A DNA stretch of 64,000 nt from Anthoceros angustus. Its lineage: Eukaryota > Streptophyta > Anthocerotopsida > Anthocerotales > Anthocerotaceae. Location of the stretch: assembly GCA_010909165.1 (NCBI GenBank), contig MU008169.1, positions 62,001-126,000 of the forward strand. Direction: 5' to 3'. How positions within the stretch are numbered: the stretch's first letter is position 1; the number at the start of each line of letters is the position of its first letter. Shown one piece after another: positions 1 to 11,340 of this stretch. The notes beneath the pieces are model-generated. The model searched no databases. It was not told the DNA's origin and saw only the letters and a program-made list of their open reading frames with translations. Position numbers and translations under genes: made by a program.

Positions 1-59
1 AACATGCCATCGGAACATCGAGCCCTACCCAAAACAGACTCTATGTCGCATCGACACCG

Positions 60-420
60 ATGGTTGAGCCGGATGCGGTGGTGGTCGGATCTCCATTTGT
101 GTGCCTTCTCTACATGTACTCTCCTACATGAGGTCGAGCCGGATGCGGTGGTGGGCGGATCCCTTGTGGCGCTACCCCTCTTTACATGTGCTCTCCTACA
201 TGAGATCAAGCCGGATGCGGTGGTGGGCGGATCCCGCTTGCAACGTCCCTTCTCTACATGCGCTCTCACATGAGCTCGATTGAATGCGATGCGAAGTCCT
301 GTTTGTGTGTCCCTCTCTACACGTGCTCTTCTATGAGGTCGAGCCGAATCACGGTGGCGGCCGGATCCCGCTTGCAACGTCCCTTCTCTACATCGCTTTT
401 CTAGATGAGACCGACATATG
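60..420 (+). repeat. ~70-bp minisatellite, unit 1
   Basis: About five degenerate copies of a ~70-bp element with a common core: a GAGCCGGATGCGGTGGTGG-like stretch, then GGATCC, a GGCGCTACCC-like stretch, and a CTCTTTACATG-like stretch ending in CCTACATGAG. Copies drift toward the right and the last ends in TTTTCTAGATGAGACC. In one frame the copies read as GGTLLYMYS-like peptides, which resembles a PPR motif core, but stops interrupt it. Equivalent blocks are at 10,316-10,670, 10,990-11,340, 18,600-18,950 and 26,960-27,330. Confidence 0.75.
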
Positions 421-2768
421 ACTTTGTGCTTAAGTCCACAACATGAGCATATACTCAAAGGGCAAGTCGAGGAGAGGCCTCGCGAGGTGCCCCTACTAAA
501 ATTTGTTACGTTCTAATTTTTATCCAAAATATAGATTCAATTGACCCCATCGCAACACTAGTTGTGGGGTGTAGTCTGAGGTTTTACCCAAATTTGATGC
601 CAACAAGACCATTCAAATTTGGATAATACTAATGAAGACTTTATTGTATTTTCACTATACTAACTCACTTACAAGACTCAGGCCGATCGGCTCACGCCTA
701 GATGCACCCGACCGACCCGGCCACGGAGATGGCGGGTTTCGCGCTGAACTCTGTGAGTGGCATGCCACAAATCGGCGGATGCTCATGAGCATGAGTGAGC
801 ACAACTCGTGAGCACACAACTATGCTCATGGCCATCACCTGCATCAAGCGATAGAGGGCGACCAACAAGCTCGAATCCAACATTCTCGTGAGGAGCAACG
901 ATGTGAGGCTACTACGGACTCACGCTCACAACCACACCAACCGGTGGCTAAGGAGCAAAGTCCCTACTTTTGCAGTGGCTGTAGTGGTGATTTTGCCGAT
1001 GCAATCTTGGAGTAGGCTAGGATGGAGGTATCTGTAGATGTGATGGTAGTCGATGCTGCCTTAATAGAATGTTGTTTACGTATCGATTATCTCATGTTTA
1101 GTTGAAGGATGCATGTTAGATTACATGGAGGATACTTGTGTTGTTGGTATGTGTACTCGGTGGAGGATTTTTTTGTCGATAAGTTAGAGGCCATAGTTGA
1201 AGCGACAATTAGGGAAGGAAGCGATACCATGGACCATACCGAATATGAATTTTACATTGTATGCACGAGAGTCTTTTCCTACGGACACAAACATAGGGTG
1301 CTTATTATGGGTGTTTTACTACGCGTAGTAAAGATAGTAAAATCATTGTGATGTCCGTAGTAAAACCACCCATTTTCTAGTAGTGCATGTAACAATGTTG
1401 TTCCTCCTCTCCTCTTTGCACCTTGGTGCACGGACAATCGTTTGACCCGTTGCGAGAGAGATTATCGCTTGGAATGTACATATTGCAGGCTATACATCAA
1501 GATGATGAAGTAGTCTTTGACTTGGTTCGAGACAATGAGAGAGGATAGTGTACGGCCGGATCCCTTGCAACGTCCCTTCTCTACATCGCTTTTCTAGATG
1601 AGACCGACATATGACTTTGTGCTTAAGTCCACAACATGAGCATATACTCAAAGGGCAAGTCGAGGAGAGGCCTCGCACGCAGTGCCCCTACTAAAATTTA
1701 TTACAATTCTAATTTTTATCCAAAATATAGATTCAATTGACCCCATCGCAACACTAGTTCTGGGTGTAGTCGAGGTTTTACCCAAATTTGATGCCAACAA
1801 GACCATTCAAATTTGGATAATACTAATGAAGACTTTATTGTATTTTCACTATACTAACTCACTTACAAGACTCAGGCCGATCGGCTCCACGCCTAGATGC
1901 ACCCGACCACTCGGCTCACGGAGATGGCGGGTTTCGCTTGAACTCTGTGAGTGGCATGCCACAAATCGGCGGATGCTCATGAGCATGAGTGAGCACAACT
2001 CGTGAGCACACAACTATGCTCATGGCCATCACTCAGATCAAAAGCGATAGAGGGCAACCAACTCAAGCTCGAATCCAACATTCTCGTGAGGAGCAACGAT
2101 GTGAGAGGCTACTAGACTACCGCTCACAACCACACCCTGGGGAGCAAAGTCCCTACTTGCTGCAGTGTGGCACACACAACTGGTAGTAGGTGATTTTTTT
2201 ATGCCGATGCAATCTTGGAGTAGGCTAGGATGGAGGTATCTGTAGATGTGATGGTAGTCGAGATCTTTAATAGAATGTTGTTTACGTGTATCCGATTATC
2301 TCATGTTTAGTTGAAGGATGCATGTTAGATTACACCGGAGGATACTTGTGTTGTTGGTGTATGTGTACTCGGTATGGGAGGATTTTTTGTGTCGATAAGT
2401 TAGGAGGCCATAGTTGAAGCGACAATTAGGGGAAGGCGTATACCATGGACCATACCAATATGAATTTTACATTGTATGCACGAGAGTCTTTTCCTACGGA
2501 CACAAACATAGGGTGCTTATTATGGGTGTTTTACTACGCGTAAGATAGTAAAATCATCATTGTGATGTCCGTAGTAAAACCACCCATTTTCTAGTAGTGC
2601 ATGTAACAATGTTGTTCCTCCTCTCCTCTTTGCACCTTGGTGCACGACAATCGTTTGACCCGTTGCGAGAGAGATTATCGCTTGGAATGTACATATTGCA
2701 GGCTATACATCAAGATGATGAAGTAGTCTTTGACTTGGTTCGAGACAATGAGAGAGGATAGTGTACGG
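357..2768 (+). repeat. ~1.2-kb direct tandem duplication in unit 1
   Basis: The stretch from about 357 is repeated from about 1,554: GGCCGGATCCC, then the TCTAGATGAGACCGACATATG landmark at about 403 and 1,593, the CTCATGAGCATGAGTGAGC landmark at about 778 and 1,974, and the fold-back at about 1,309 and 2,525. The junction is near 1,553 at GTACGGCCGGATCCC, where the PPR remnant of the first copy is cut off. Confidence 0.85.
1309..1385 (-). mobile_element. Fold-back ending in a CACTA-like terminus (five copies in array)
   Basis: GGGTGTTTTACTAC at 1,309 faces its inverted partner GTAGTAAAACCACCC ending at 1,371, with a short spacer containing TAGTAAAA. Reading leftward from 1,385 on the minus strand, the sequence begins CACTACTAGAAAA, the terminal motif known from CACTA/En-Spm elements of plants. 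Equivalent termini are at about 2,599, 12,345, 20,621 and 29,185. No matching opposite end or transposase was seen, so this is a solitary end or a MITE-like relic. The family assignment rests on the terminal word and the subterminal inverted repeat only. Confidence 0.45.
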
Positions 2769-2905
2769 CCGATGACATCACATAAGTTCCTCGTGCTCAC
2801 AATTTGTAGTCATGCGGGTCTAGTGGAAAAGGCGGTGTGCTTTGAGGCTATGAGTAGACAATATGGAATTATCCCCATGAAAGACCACTATAAATGTACA
2901 TGGTG
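2660..2905 (+). pseudogene. PPR-protein C-terminal fragment, unit 1
   Basis: The plus strand reads VLTICSHAGLVEK, then after a small shift CFEAMSRQYGIIPMKDHY and KC. This is the conserved C-terminal region of plant PLS-class pentatricopeptide proteins (pattern LxACSHAGLV then YGIxPxxxHYxC). Upstream, the copies read as fragments of a REIIAWNVHI motif. PPR proteins bind organellar RNA for editing or processing. Here only about 80 residues remain, with frameshifts and a stop right after the HYKC motif, so it is not a functional gene. Copies sit at 12,405-12,660, 20,670-20,925 and 29,240-29,500, and a cut-off one at 1,440-1,553. Confidence 0.7.
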
Positions 2906-3139
2906 AATCACATATTTTGATTTCAAATTATGCAAGAATCCACATCTTTTTCGTCTTCTCCTTGCTTTCTCTGTGTTGCTTTCCGCTTGCACAACAAACT
3001 TTTCCCTTTCTCCTGAGCCTTTCTTCCTTGCCCCTTCGCCTGCTCTTTTCCCACTTTTGTTCCGACCTTCCCTTCTACGGTTCTTGCGGATGCACATCCT
3101 TATACCTCCTCCTCACCCTCCCAAACTTTTGCTAAGTTG

Positions 3140-3430
3140 AGTTAAGAACCTATGGTTTTATAAAAAAATTGCAGTCCAAAATATGAAATTATTACTAAAT
3201 AGTAAGTCTCAGTTAGAATATTACATATTAAGAAATAGTACAAATGCATTAAAAAATAAAACTATTATCAAATGACAAGTTTCAAATTAGAAATTATATA
3301 TTAAGAAATACTAATTTGGGTTTCACCTAGTATATAATAAGTCCAATCTTGAGTTGTTACTCAAGAATGTAAATTCAATTAGGTTAGTCACATAAGGATA
3401 GAAGTCACCTTATAGGTGGTTTGTTTTGCT
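3140..3430. repeat. AT-rich, nearly invariant block of the array unit (unit 1 copy)
   Basis: About 300 bases of AT-rich sequence with no coding potential (poly-A run, then words such as TACTAAATAGTAAGTCTC and TATATTAAGAAATACTAA). The copies in units 2-4 (about 12,895, 21,165 and 29,745) are almost base-for-base the same, in contrast to the GC-rich parts of the unit. Function unknown. Confidence 0.7.
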
Positions 3431-3559
3431 TAAAGTAGAGAGCAAATAATAGAACGATTGGCAGATCAAGGACGTGAAGGCGTCGATTAAGTTTATAAGT
3501 CATTATATGCTCCAAGTCATACGTGGTGTAACGCATTCCTAGCTCGCGGATCACGAATA

Positions 3560-4500
3560 CTGTATGCGTGCGGATGGAGGAGAAATCAATGAACCCTTTT
3601 TCAGTGAGTTAAGATTAAGAGATGTTTTCCGATTATGTTGTCCATACACGATTTCCCATGTGCAAAATCTTGTGGTGCAAGACTTATTTTACTATCCATT
3701 ATTCAACATGTGTTTTGTGCAGACTCGCATAAAGAAGATGATGCAGAACGAATAAGTAGGGAAGATTGCATCTGCGACTCCCATCCTTATTTGTAAGTCC
3801 ACCTCTTTCTTTTCTAAATCTTAACTTTTCCTTAAGATAAGTTAAGCAAACTAAGGTTAAGTTAAGAATCATTTGAGCATATACCTTCAATAAATAGATA
3901 GACAATGAGCGGATAGATAGATAGGTAAACACTGCAAAATCTTAGACAAGAGAATTTTCAATTAGTAACTTTTGTTGTAGCTGAATTTGTGGAGGTTTTC
4001 TTACAAGACCGTGTAGTAAGACGCCCGGATCACCTCGGAGATAGGATCCAAGACTATGCGTGCACCTCATTTGTAAGCAATTTTTATTCTCTTGTCTCTT
4101 TTGTGCTCATGATCAACAGTGCACCTTTAGGACTATGTTCCCAACTCGACAATTGATGCTTTTCGAGATCTCATTGTGAATGCTTTGTGGGCTTTCTATT
4201 TGCGAAGAAAGCATACAATCAAATAATGTGTTCGACTTCTTACGATTTTATTTGGAAGTTCGGACATTATGGTTGAGAAGAAAACCGGAAAAAAAGGTAC
4301 ATTTTACGTAATGTAACCTAGCAATTGCCTCGTGATGATCCATGATTGGTAATTCTCGAGTAATTATGTTTGCTCGGCTTGTTGGACATGGTTGAGCGAG
4401 AAGATGTTAATGATAGCGAGGAAAAGGAAAAGGAGTTTGTTCAACCAAAATCGGATAGCGAGGAGGAGAAGGCATTCGACCAAAATCGTGAGTCCCGAAT
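3560..4500 (+). pseudogene. DRAP1: NC2-alpha/DRAP1 histone-fold gene remnant, unit 1
   Basis: Same structure as the unit 3 copy at 21,608-22,556, with intron-like GT...AG spacing kept and exon-like blocks carrying small indels (for example ATAAAGAAGATGATGCAGAACG, where unit 3 has a readable IKKMMQTND). NC2-alpha/DRAP1 pairs with NC2-beta/Dr1 and represses TBP-dependent transcription. This copy is disrupted. The assignment is by comparison with the better-preserved unit 3 copy. Confidence 0.6.
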
Positions 4501-5219
4501 CTCATAGACTAATAGTTTGTGCGAATGCCAACTGCTTTTTGATCCGACGCACCTTTGATGGAAAAGGTTGCTAGAGCACGTAGGATTCTGGGTGACATCA
4601 TAGAGATTTGTCAAAGGGCCCCAAGTATGCCATTTGTGAGAACACTTCATTTCTCGATGGTTGGGTTGGTTTGTCCTTACTCTTATCCTTTGATTGATTT
4701 AGAATTGCAACTAGGACCGTGGAGGTCAAGGAAGAGGCAAAGAAAAGGCCGCAGGAATAGTGCGAGAGAGACATGTCATGAATTCACGGTGACAATCTAC
4801 CATTGCACCTATTAGCTGGCGGAAAAGTCAAACTACCATTTAGGTATAACCTAAGCTTGAGCTAGGATACCAATGAAGAGTCTCCTAGCAATTTGCATCA
4901 ATTATTCTTGTATTAAAACAAATAGTCTAGAAGAGTATGTATAGAGGACTTGATAGTTTGTGTGAGTGATATCATATATATGATAGATGTTAAGAAGCTT
5001 GGTATGTTAAGATGTTGAGGAGCGCGCGAGAGGCGAGGAGGATGAGACTCTTTGCATTCTCCAAATTAAGTTAAATATATGTAAATGATAAAAATTATAC
5101 ATGACTTAGAACTCATTCTAACATCTTCATTTGTTAGTGAATTTGTCAAGTATATTGTATTGCACTTAATTTTAAAAGCCCCACATGATCTTACAATAGT
5201 GGAGATAAGCTAAGAGGCC

Positions 5220-5300
5220 CAGGGGAACTTTACAACGAGGCTTTGGGGAACTTTACAACTAGGCTTTGAGGAACTTTACAACTAGGCTTTGGGGAACCTT
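5220..5300 (+). repeat. 23-bp tandem repeat (four units of the array carry it)
   Basis: Three to four copies of a 23-bp element, GGGAACTTTACAACTAGGCTTT with small changes. Equivalents are at about 15,015-15,090, 23,325-23,400 and 33,478-33,550. It precedes an AT-rich stretch and the adenylosuccinate synthetase promoter piece by 300-400 bp. Confidence 0.75.
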
Positions 5301-5639
5301 ACAACAACAACTCATTGAGATAGCCACCTAAAAAGATCATGGAGAACTTTACAAGAGCGGCCTATTGAGGACAAAGATTGCACCTTAGCACAAGGCCACC
5401 AAGGACCAAAAATAACGGATATATAATAACTTATCCCAATATTAATCAAACCAAAAATACCTTAACCAAGGAGTTTGATTGAAGTCATGGCTAAAATCTC
5501 CGTGTGTAGCTAAGTAGGTAATTGTTTTGTCCATTGCTCATACTATAAAGTTGGCTCTCCTCGCGAAAAAACAAATGTTCGCTCATGCATATTATAAAGC
5601 TCTGCTCGTTGTTACTCATCGATATTACAAAGCTTTGTG

Positions 5640-5837
5640 CTCTCCGTTACTTTATCACCGCTATCGTACCTATTCCAATTTCCATCGAGCCGCGAAGTAG
5701 CCAGCCATGTAGACTAGGTACCTACTAGGAGATAGGTGTCTGGATAGCTGGTAAAATTGCAGGCTGCATGGTTTTGGGAGGCCGCCATTTGCGTTCTCCG
5801 GCCATGGTGTCGACCATGGCTCCTCTGGAATCGCAAT
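5640..5837 (+). pseudogene. Adenylosuccinate synthetase 5' fragment, left half, unit 1
   Basis: Matches the promoter and first codons of the intact gene (33,905-34,105), including TCTCCGGCCATGGTGTCGAC and ATGGCTCC, and stops at GAATCGCAATG. There it continues into foreign sequence (TGTGGAATGG...) instead of the rest of exon 1. A second left half created by the 1.54-kb duplication ends near 7,380. Others end near 15,631 and 23,940. Confidence 0.8.
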
Positions 5838-6009
5838 GTGTGGAATGGGGTTTTGTGTCCAAAGACGCAAGGAGGCCACATTTACCCTCTATGTCGCTAT
5901 AGTCCTAGGATTTGATCCCAAGGGAATGGTTTTGTGTCAAGATGTTCCAAAACTATGGATTCTAGTCTTCACAATCGGCCTACCCAGCCATAATCAACTA
6001 CCGTGTAAA

Positions 6010-6150
6010 CCCACCGCTGGTGGGTTCGGCCACCGCGTGGTGGATTGCCACGCCGTGGTAGATTCGCCACCGTGGTGGTGGATTGCCACGCCGTGGTGGA
6101 TTGCCACCACGCGTGGTGGGTTCGCCACCGTGGTGGCCGATTCAGCCAAT
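6010..6150 (+). repeat. 21-bp hairpin-forming minisatellite, unit 1 (first copy)
   Basis: Degenerate repeats built on CCACC...GTGGTGG, whose CCACC/GGTGG arms can pair over a 3-5 base loop. The related array at 7,556-7,706 is equally irregular. In units 2 and 3 the same element is a clean 21-bp array. Confidence 0.7.
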
Positions 6151-6509
6151 GTGGTGGGACCCACCCGACCGCGCACGCGTCGCGATCGACTATTTGGCGC
6201 CCGGTTCCATTGCTACGCTCGTTAAGGGCTATGGTCCTATGCACACAAGTTCACATGTACACCAAGTCACACTCATGTGGATTCACACCCAGCTCACCGG
6301 TGGATGCACACCATGGCAGCGGCACCTCACTCCGCCGATTTCCTCGACCCCACAATTTATTCCCAACCTTCCTCGGTTCGCGTTTTAGACTCTCGCTCAC
6401 CACTTCCTAAACTCCCTTCATACAACGACTCACTCACCCCTTTCTTCTAGGACCTCATACACCACCCAAGATGTTCCCACAGATCCTCCTCTCTCAGCCA
6501 CATAGACCT

Positions 6510-6612
6510 CTCTTGGGCCACAGGCCTCACTTGGGCCTCACAGACCCCTCCTTGGGCCACACAGACCCCTCCTTAGGCCACAGACCCGCCCCTTGGGCCA
6601 CACAGACCCCCC
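6510..6612 (+). repeat. ~21-bp CCTTGGGCCACACAGACC repeat, unit 1
   Basis: Short tandem array of a CTCCTTGGGCCACACAGACC-like element. Related arrays are at 8,041-8,146, 16,310-16,420 and 24,635-24,790, differing in copy number. Confidence 0.8.
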
Positions 6613-7555
6613 TCGATTAGACACAACTGGTTAGGCAGGGTAGGGAAAGGAAAAATAGTGGTCGGTTCCATAGGCGATTCGCACATGCGATCTCACCCGG
6701 TCCCCTCAGAATTTCCCTCTCGCATGCGTTGAGCACCCTTTACCACTAGTCACCCCACGGAGCTTGGTCACTCGCTCTCGACCATCCAGGATCTCCCGGC
6801 CCTCTTGTGACGAGAGGACATCAATCAGCCCGTCATGGATCGGATGCCTCCAACCAACCACGCGCACAAATTCGACACCGGGAGCTCACACCGAAATTGT
6901 CTAACGAGAGAGCGAAGGGGTCTCTTGTACATCCCACGGGCGCGAACTCACTTTTCCAAAGGTTCAAAGATGGCTAACCTACCTCCAGTGTCTAAAGATG
7001 GCTAACCTACCTCCAGATCTAAAGATGGTTAACCTACCACGGCCGCCACCAATTCGGGTATCTACAGTTCAGCTTTCCTAGCTCATTATCCTCTAATGCA
7101 AGTGAAAGCCGCGACCTATGATGCCCCCCCTCTAAAATCAGCGCCCTTCTGTGGCCGCCTAGCCCTGCGGCCCATGGGTGTTCCCTCGCTCTCCTACCAC
7201 GCCTCGATCCGAAGATTCTCCCTTAATACCTCCACCTCACTCCGCTATCCGAGGTCCTCTCACTCCCAAGGAGGTGCCGCCCGTCTCGCCCCCGCGACGT
7301 TGCCTCGCCCTTCATCGGACAGCCAAACATTGCGTTCTCCACCATGGTGTCGACCATGGCTCCCTCTTGGAATCAAAGAATGTGTGGAATGGGGTTTTGT
7401 GTCCAAAGACGCAAGGAGGCCACATTTACCCTCTATGTCGCTATAGTCCTAGGATTTGATCCCAAGGGAATGGTTTTGTGTCAAGATGTTCCAAAACTAT
7501 GGATTCTAGTCTTCCTACAATCGGTTCCTACCCAGCCATAATCAGCTACTGTCGA

Positions 7556-7706
7556 GAACCCACCGTGGTGGGTTCCCACGCCGTGGTGGATTGTACCGCC
7601 AAGTGGTAGATTCGCCACCGCGTGGTGGATTGCCACCGCCGTGGTGGATTCGCCACCGTGGTGGGTTCGGCCACCGTGGTGGATTACCACCGTGGTGGGA
7701 CCCACC
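7556..7706 (+). repeat. 21-bp hairpin-forming minisatellite, unit 1 (second copy)
   Basis: Second irregular array in unit 1, from the 1.54-kb duplication. CCACCGTGGTGG is the recurring palindromic core. Confidence 0.7.
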
Positions 7707-8040
7707 CGACCGCGCACGCGTCGCGATCAACGATTTGGCGCCCGGTTCCATTGCTACGTTGGGGCTATGGTCCTATGCACAGTTCACATGTACACCGAGT
7801 CACACTCATGTGGATTCACACCCAGCTCGGTGGATGCACACCATGGCCCGCAGCGCTGCGGCACCTCACTCCGTCGATTTCCTCGACCTGATTTATTCCC
7901 AACCTTCCTCGGCGTTCGCGTTTTCTGACTCTCGCTCACCACTTCCTAAACTCCCTTCACAACGACTCACTCACCCCTTTCTTCTAGGACCTCATACACC
8001 ACCGCACAAGATGTTCCCACGGATCCTCCTCTCTCTCCTC

Positions 8041-8146
8041 TCTTGGGCCACACAGGCCTCACTTGGGCCTCACAGACCCCTCCTTGGGCCACATGCACCC
8101 CTCCTTGGGCCACAGACCCGCCCTTGGGCCACCCCAGACCCCCCTA
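8041..8146 (+). repeat. ~21-bp CCTTGGGCCACACAGACC repeat, unit 1 second copy
   Basis: Second array in unit 1, produced by the 1.54-kb duplication. About five imperfect copies. Confidence 0.78.
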
Positions 8147-9469
8147 ATTAGACACAATCGGTTAGGCGGGTAGGGAAAGGAAAAATAGCTGGTCGGTTCC
8201 ATAGGCGATTCGCACATGCGATCTCACCCGGTCCCCTGAATTTCCCTCTCCAGCATGCGTTGAGCACCCTTTACCACTAGTCACCCCGGGCCGCTTGGTC
8301 ACGACTCTCGACCATCCAGGATCTCCCGGCCCTCTTGTGACGAGAGGGCGGCCGAATCAGCCCGTCATGGATCGGATGCCTCCAACCAACCACGCGCACA
8401 AATTCGACACAGGAGCTCACACGAAATTGTCTAACGAGAGACGAAGGGGTCTCTTGTACATCCGGCTACGGGCGCGAACTCACTTTTCCGGTGTCTAAAG
8501 ATGGCTAACCTACCTCCGATTCTAAAGATGGTTAACCTACCACGGCGCCTACCAATTGGTATCTCTGAGTTCCAGCTTCCTAGCTCATTATCCTCTAATG
8601 CAAGTGAAAGCCGACCTATGATGCCCCTCTAAAATCAGCGCCTCCGCTGTCTGCCCAGCCTACGGCCCATGGTGTTCCCCGCTCTCCTACCACGCCTCGA
8701 TCCGAAAGATTCTCCTTAATACCTCCACCTCACTTGGCTATCAGGTCCTCTCACTCCCGCAAGGAGGTGCTCTCTTGCGTCGTTGCCTCGCCCGCCCCTT
8801 CATCAACTGGACAGCCAAACATTGCGTTCCTCCATCCACACTCAAGTCTCATCTCTCTTCCACTTATACCTCTCCGCTAGCTTCTTGAACTTCTCCAGGT
8901 GGCGGTCTCCACTTGTTCCCGGCTTGTGAAATTTCATTCGAGCTCCTCATTCGTCGCATGCGCCTCCTTCACTTAACTTCACTCCCCGCCGGTTGCCGAA
9001 CTTCAGCTCGCCTGCCCCTTGAAATCTCGCAGAGTCACAGTACCAAGGTGCGGTCTTCTTCCAATTGCGCTCCAACTCTGCTAGTGCTCAGCTCACTGTC
9101 AACCCCGGCTCGCAACTAGGGTTGTTATCTCCCCCCTGGCCTGTATCTATACGTTCCATATTCGGCCACCGTTGTGGAACTAGCCACCTCCCCACTTCCC
9201 TGCGCCACTGTTGCTGAATGAAGGATCCCCCAACTTATATAGACAATTTTTATTCCTAAAAATCCCAAGGTCCAAGGACCTTCTAGCCTAGCATGACATT
9301 CACAGGTTCGAGGTCCAAGGACTAAAAAGTAATATTGTCATGGGCCAAGGACCCCTTTTAGTATAAGAGGCCTTGCCTCGGACATTTCCTAAGCACTCCA
9401 TCATACAAAACATAAGAAAACAAAAAAACATTCAAACCAGAGGGTTAGTGTACATGTGGTCCTCCACTG

Positions 9470-9650
9470 ATGCACGTCCCCTCCCTGCATTCGGCGGTCT
9501 CGGGCGTGGTGTGTGGCGGCGGCGGACGAGCTCTCGTCTGGATACTTCTTGCCAGCCGGGCTTGCGGATTGGATCAGGTGTTCGATCGACCTTCCTTGGC
9601 GGTGGAAGTGGTCGGGACTAAGCCCGTGCTCTTGGCCACGCGAAAAGATC
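9470..9650 (+). pseudogene. Adenylosuccinate synthetase exon-1 fragment, right half, unit 1
   Basis: Matches 34,106-34,325 of the intact gene: ATGCACGTCCCC, TCTCGTCTG, GGATACTTCT, TTGCGGATTGGATCA, CTTCCTTGGCGGTGG and CACGCGAAAAGATCG. It diverges after that. CAG-rich words of the intact gene (for example the run encoding QQQQ) appear as CGG-rich words here. Counterparts are at 17,748-17,945 and 26,130-26,320. Confidence 0.8.
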
Positions 9651-10315
9651 GTCATTGGGATGAGATCGCTGTTCCCCAAGTTATATAGACTAGGAAACGG
9701 GTCCTTTTACTAATGGCACTTTTGTAGAGAGAGGAGAGATTTTGTCGTCGGTTTGTTTTACTACAGTGAGTTTTGGGTCCATTTATTATTTTCAAGTATA
9801 GCCCATGACTTTACAACATGAGGCTAGGGGTTCTACTACCAAGGTGTATTTCGCCATAGGTTAAATATTGTGATGACGTGGCACAGCCAATTGTTATTTA
9901 CCATGCGGGCACTTAAACAGTTTATAACAAGCGTGGATTTGCGACGGGGATCTTTACAATGGTCCACGGGTCTTTTCCTACGCATCGAGAAGTTACAATG
10001 AGGTTTGGTATTTCACAACGCTTGCCTTTACGCAGGATGCGAGCTCGTGATTTACAATATGGTCATTCACAATGACCGAATTTACCACGATGCTATGGAC
10101 TTAACAACAATGTCATTATGTATTAATTAGAGTTGTGTGCAATGGGGGGTTACATGAGGCTTTTCAAGGTGAGGGTTTCCTCCTCATGGCCGCTTTATTG
10201 ATTCATATGGGCCACATGTATCGGTCGGTCCCTAGCTACCACCCTATATGCAACATGCCATCGAACATCGAGCCCTACCCAAAACAGACTCTATGTCGCA
10301 TCCGACAATCGATGG

Positions 10316-11340
10316 TTGAGCCGGATGCGGTGGTGGTCGGATCTCCATTTGTGGCGGTACCCTCTCTACATGTACTCTCCTACATGAGGTCGAGCCGATG
10401 CGGTGGTGGACGGATCCCGCTTGTGGCGCTACCCCTCTTTACATGTGCTCTCCTACATGAGATCAAGCCGGATCACGTGGCGGTGGGTCCCCGTTCTGTG
10501 TCCTTTCTTTACATGCGCTCACATGAGCTCGATTGACCAGCGGCGCCAAGTCCCATTTGTGGCACTGTCCCTCTCTACACGTGCTCTTCTATATGAGGTC
10601 GAGAATACGGTGGCGGCCGGATCCCGCTTTGCACCGTCCCTTCTCTACATGCGCTTTTCTAGATGAGACCGACATATGACTTTGTGCTTAAGTCCACAAC
10701 ATGAGCATATACTCAAAGGGCAAGTCGGAGGAGAGGCCTCGCAGTGCCCTACTAAAATTTGTTACAATTCTAATTTTTATCCAAAAATATAGATTCAATT
10801 GACCCCATCGCAACACTAGTTCGATGGGGGGTTACGGTGAGGCTTTTCAAGGTGAGGGTTTCCTCCTCATGGCCGCTTTATTGATTCATATATGGGCCAC
10901 ATGTATCGGTCGGTCCCTAGCTACCACCTATATGCAACATGCCATCGAACATCGAGCCCTACCCAAAACAGACTCTATATGCATCCGACCGATGGTTGAG
11001 CCGGATGCGGTGGTGGTCGGATCTCCATTTGTGGCGGTACCCTTCTCTACATGTACTCTCCTACATGAGGTCGAGCCGGATGCGGTGGTGGGCGGATCCC
11101 GTTGTGGCGCTACCCCTCTTTACATGTGCTCCTACATGAGATCAAGCCGGATCACGTGGCTGGGTCCCCGTTCTGTTGTCCTTTTACATGCGCTCTCATA
11201 CATGAGCTCGATTCGAAGCGATGCGCCAAGTCCTGTGCTTGTCCCTCTCTACACGTGCTCTTCTATGAGGTCGAGCCGGATGCGGTGGTGGACGGATCCC
11301 GTTTTGTCCCTTCTCTACATGCGCTTTTCTAGATGAGACC
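10316..11340 (+). repeat. ~70-bp minisatellite, unit 2 (two blocks)
   Basis: Two blocks of the ~70-bp minisatellite (about 10,316-10,670 and 10,990-11,340), brought about by a ~682-bp tandem duplication. The second block follows a junction near 10,822 where the sequence after CACTAGTTCGATGGGG jumps back to the start of the unit. Confidence 0.75.

Larger units (their letters stand above)
5785..8870 (+). repeat. ~1.54-kb direct tandem duplication in unit 1
   Basis: Two copies (about 5,785-7,328 and 7,329-8,870) of the stretch from the adenylosuccinate synthetase start-codon region through the 21-bp array, the CCTTGGGCC array and the Pro/Thr-rich segment. At the junction near 7,329 the sequence ATTGCGTTC, which belongs to both ends, joins them, which points to a short-homology exchange. 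Confidence 0.82.
1..10133 (+). repeat. Array unit 1 (left-truncated, two internal duplications)
   Basis: First visible unit, entering the window within the ~70-bp minisatellite. It carries two private duplications: a ~1.2-kb one (about 357-1,553 and 1,554-2,768) and a ~1.54-kb one covering the adenylosuccinate synthetase 5' piece and part of the insertion (about 5,785-7,328 and 7,329-8,870). The PPR remnant is near 2,660-2,905, the NC2-alpha/DRAP1 remnant near 3,560-4,500, the 23-bp repeats near 5,220-5,300 and the right half of the adenylosuccinate synthetase exon near 9,470-9,650. The end is placed at the recurring start of the next unit (gtgtgcaatggggg). Confidence 0.85.

Noticed and set aside
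4-273. Short frames of the VVGGS/LHVLSYMRSS type in the minisatellite
   Set aside because: Frames of a degenerate tandem repeat with stops in other copies. No evidence of a gene.
3885-3930. GATA microsatellite as a regulatory array
   Set aside because: A short GATAGATA run present in all units, with no supporting signal. It is ordinary microsatellite DNA.
7591-8151. 186-codon open frame (and 211- and 228-codon relatives at 15,795 and 24,110)
   Set aside because: It is open mainly because the 21-bp and ~21-bp repeats are multiples of three. The peptide is a low-complexity repeat, differs in length in each unit and has no domain.
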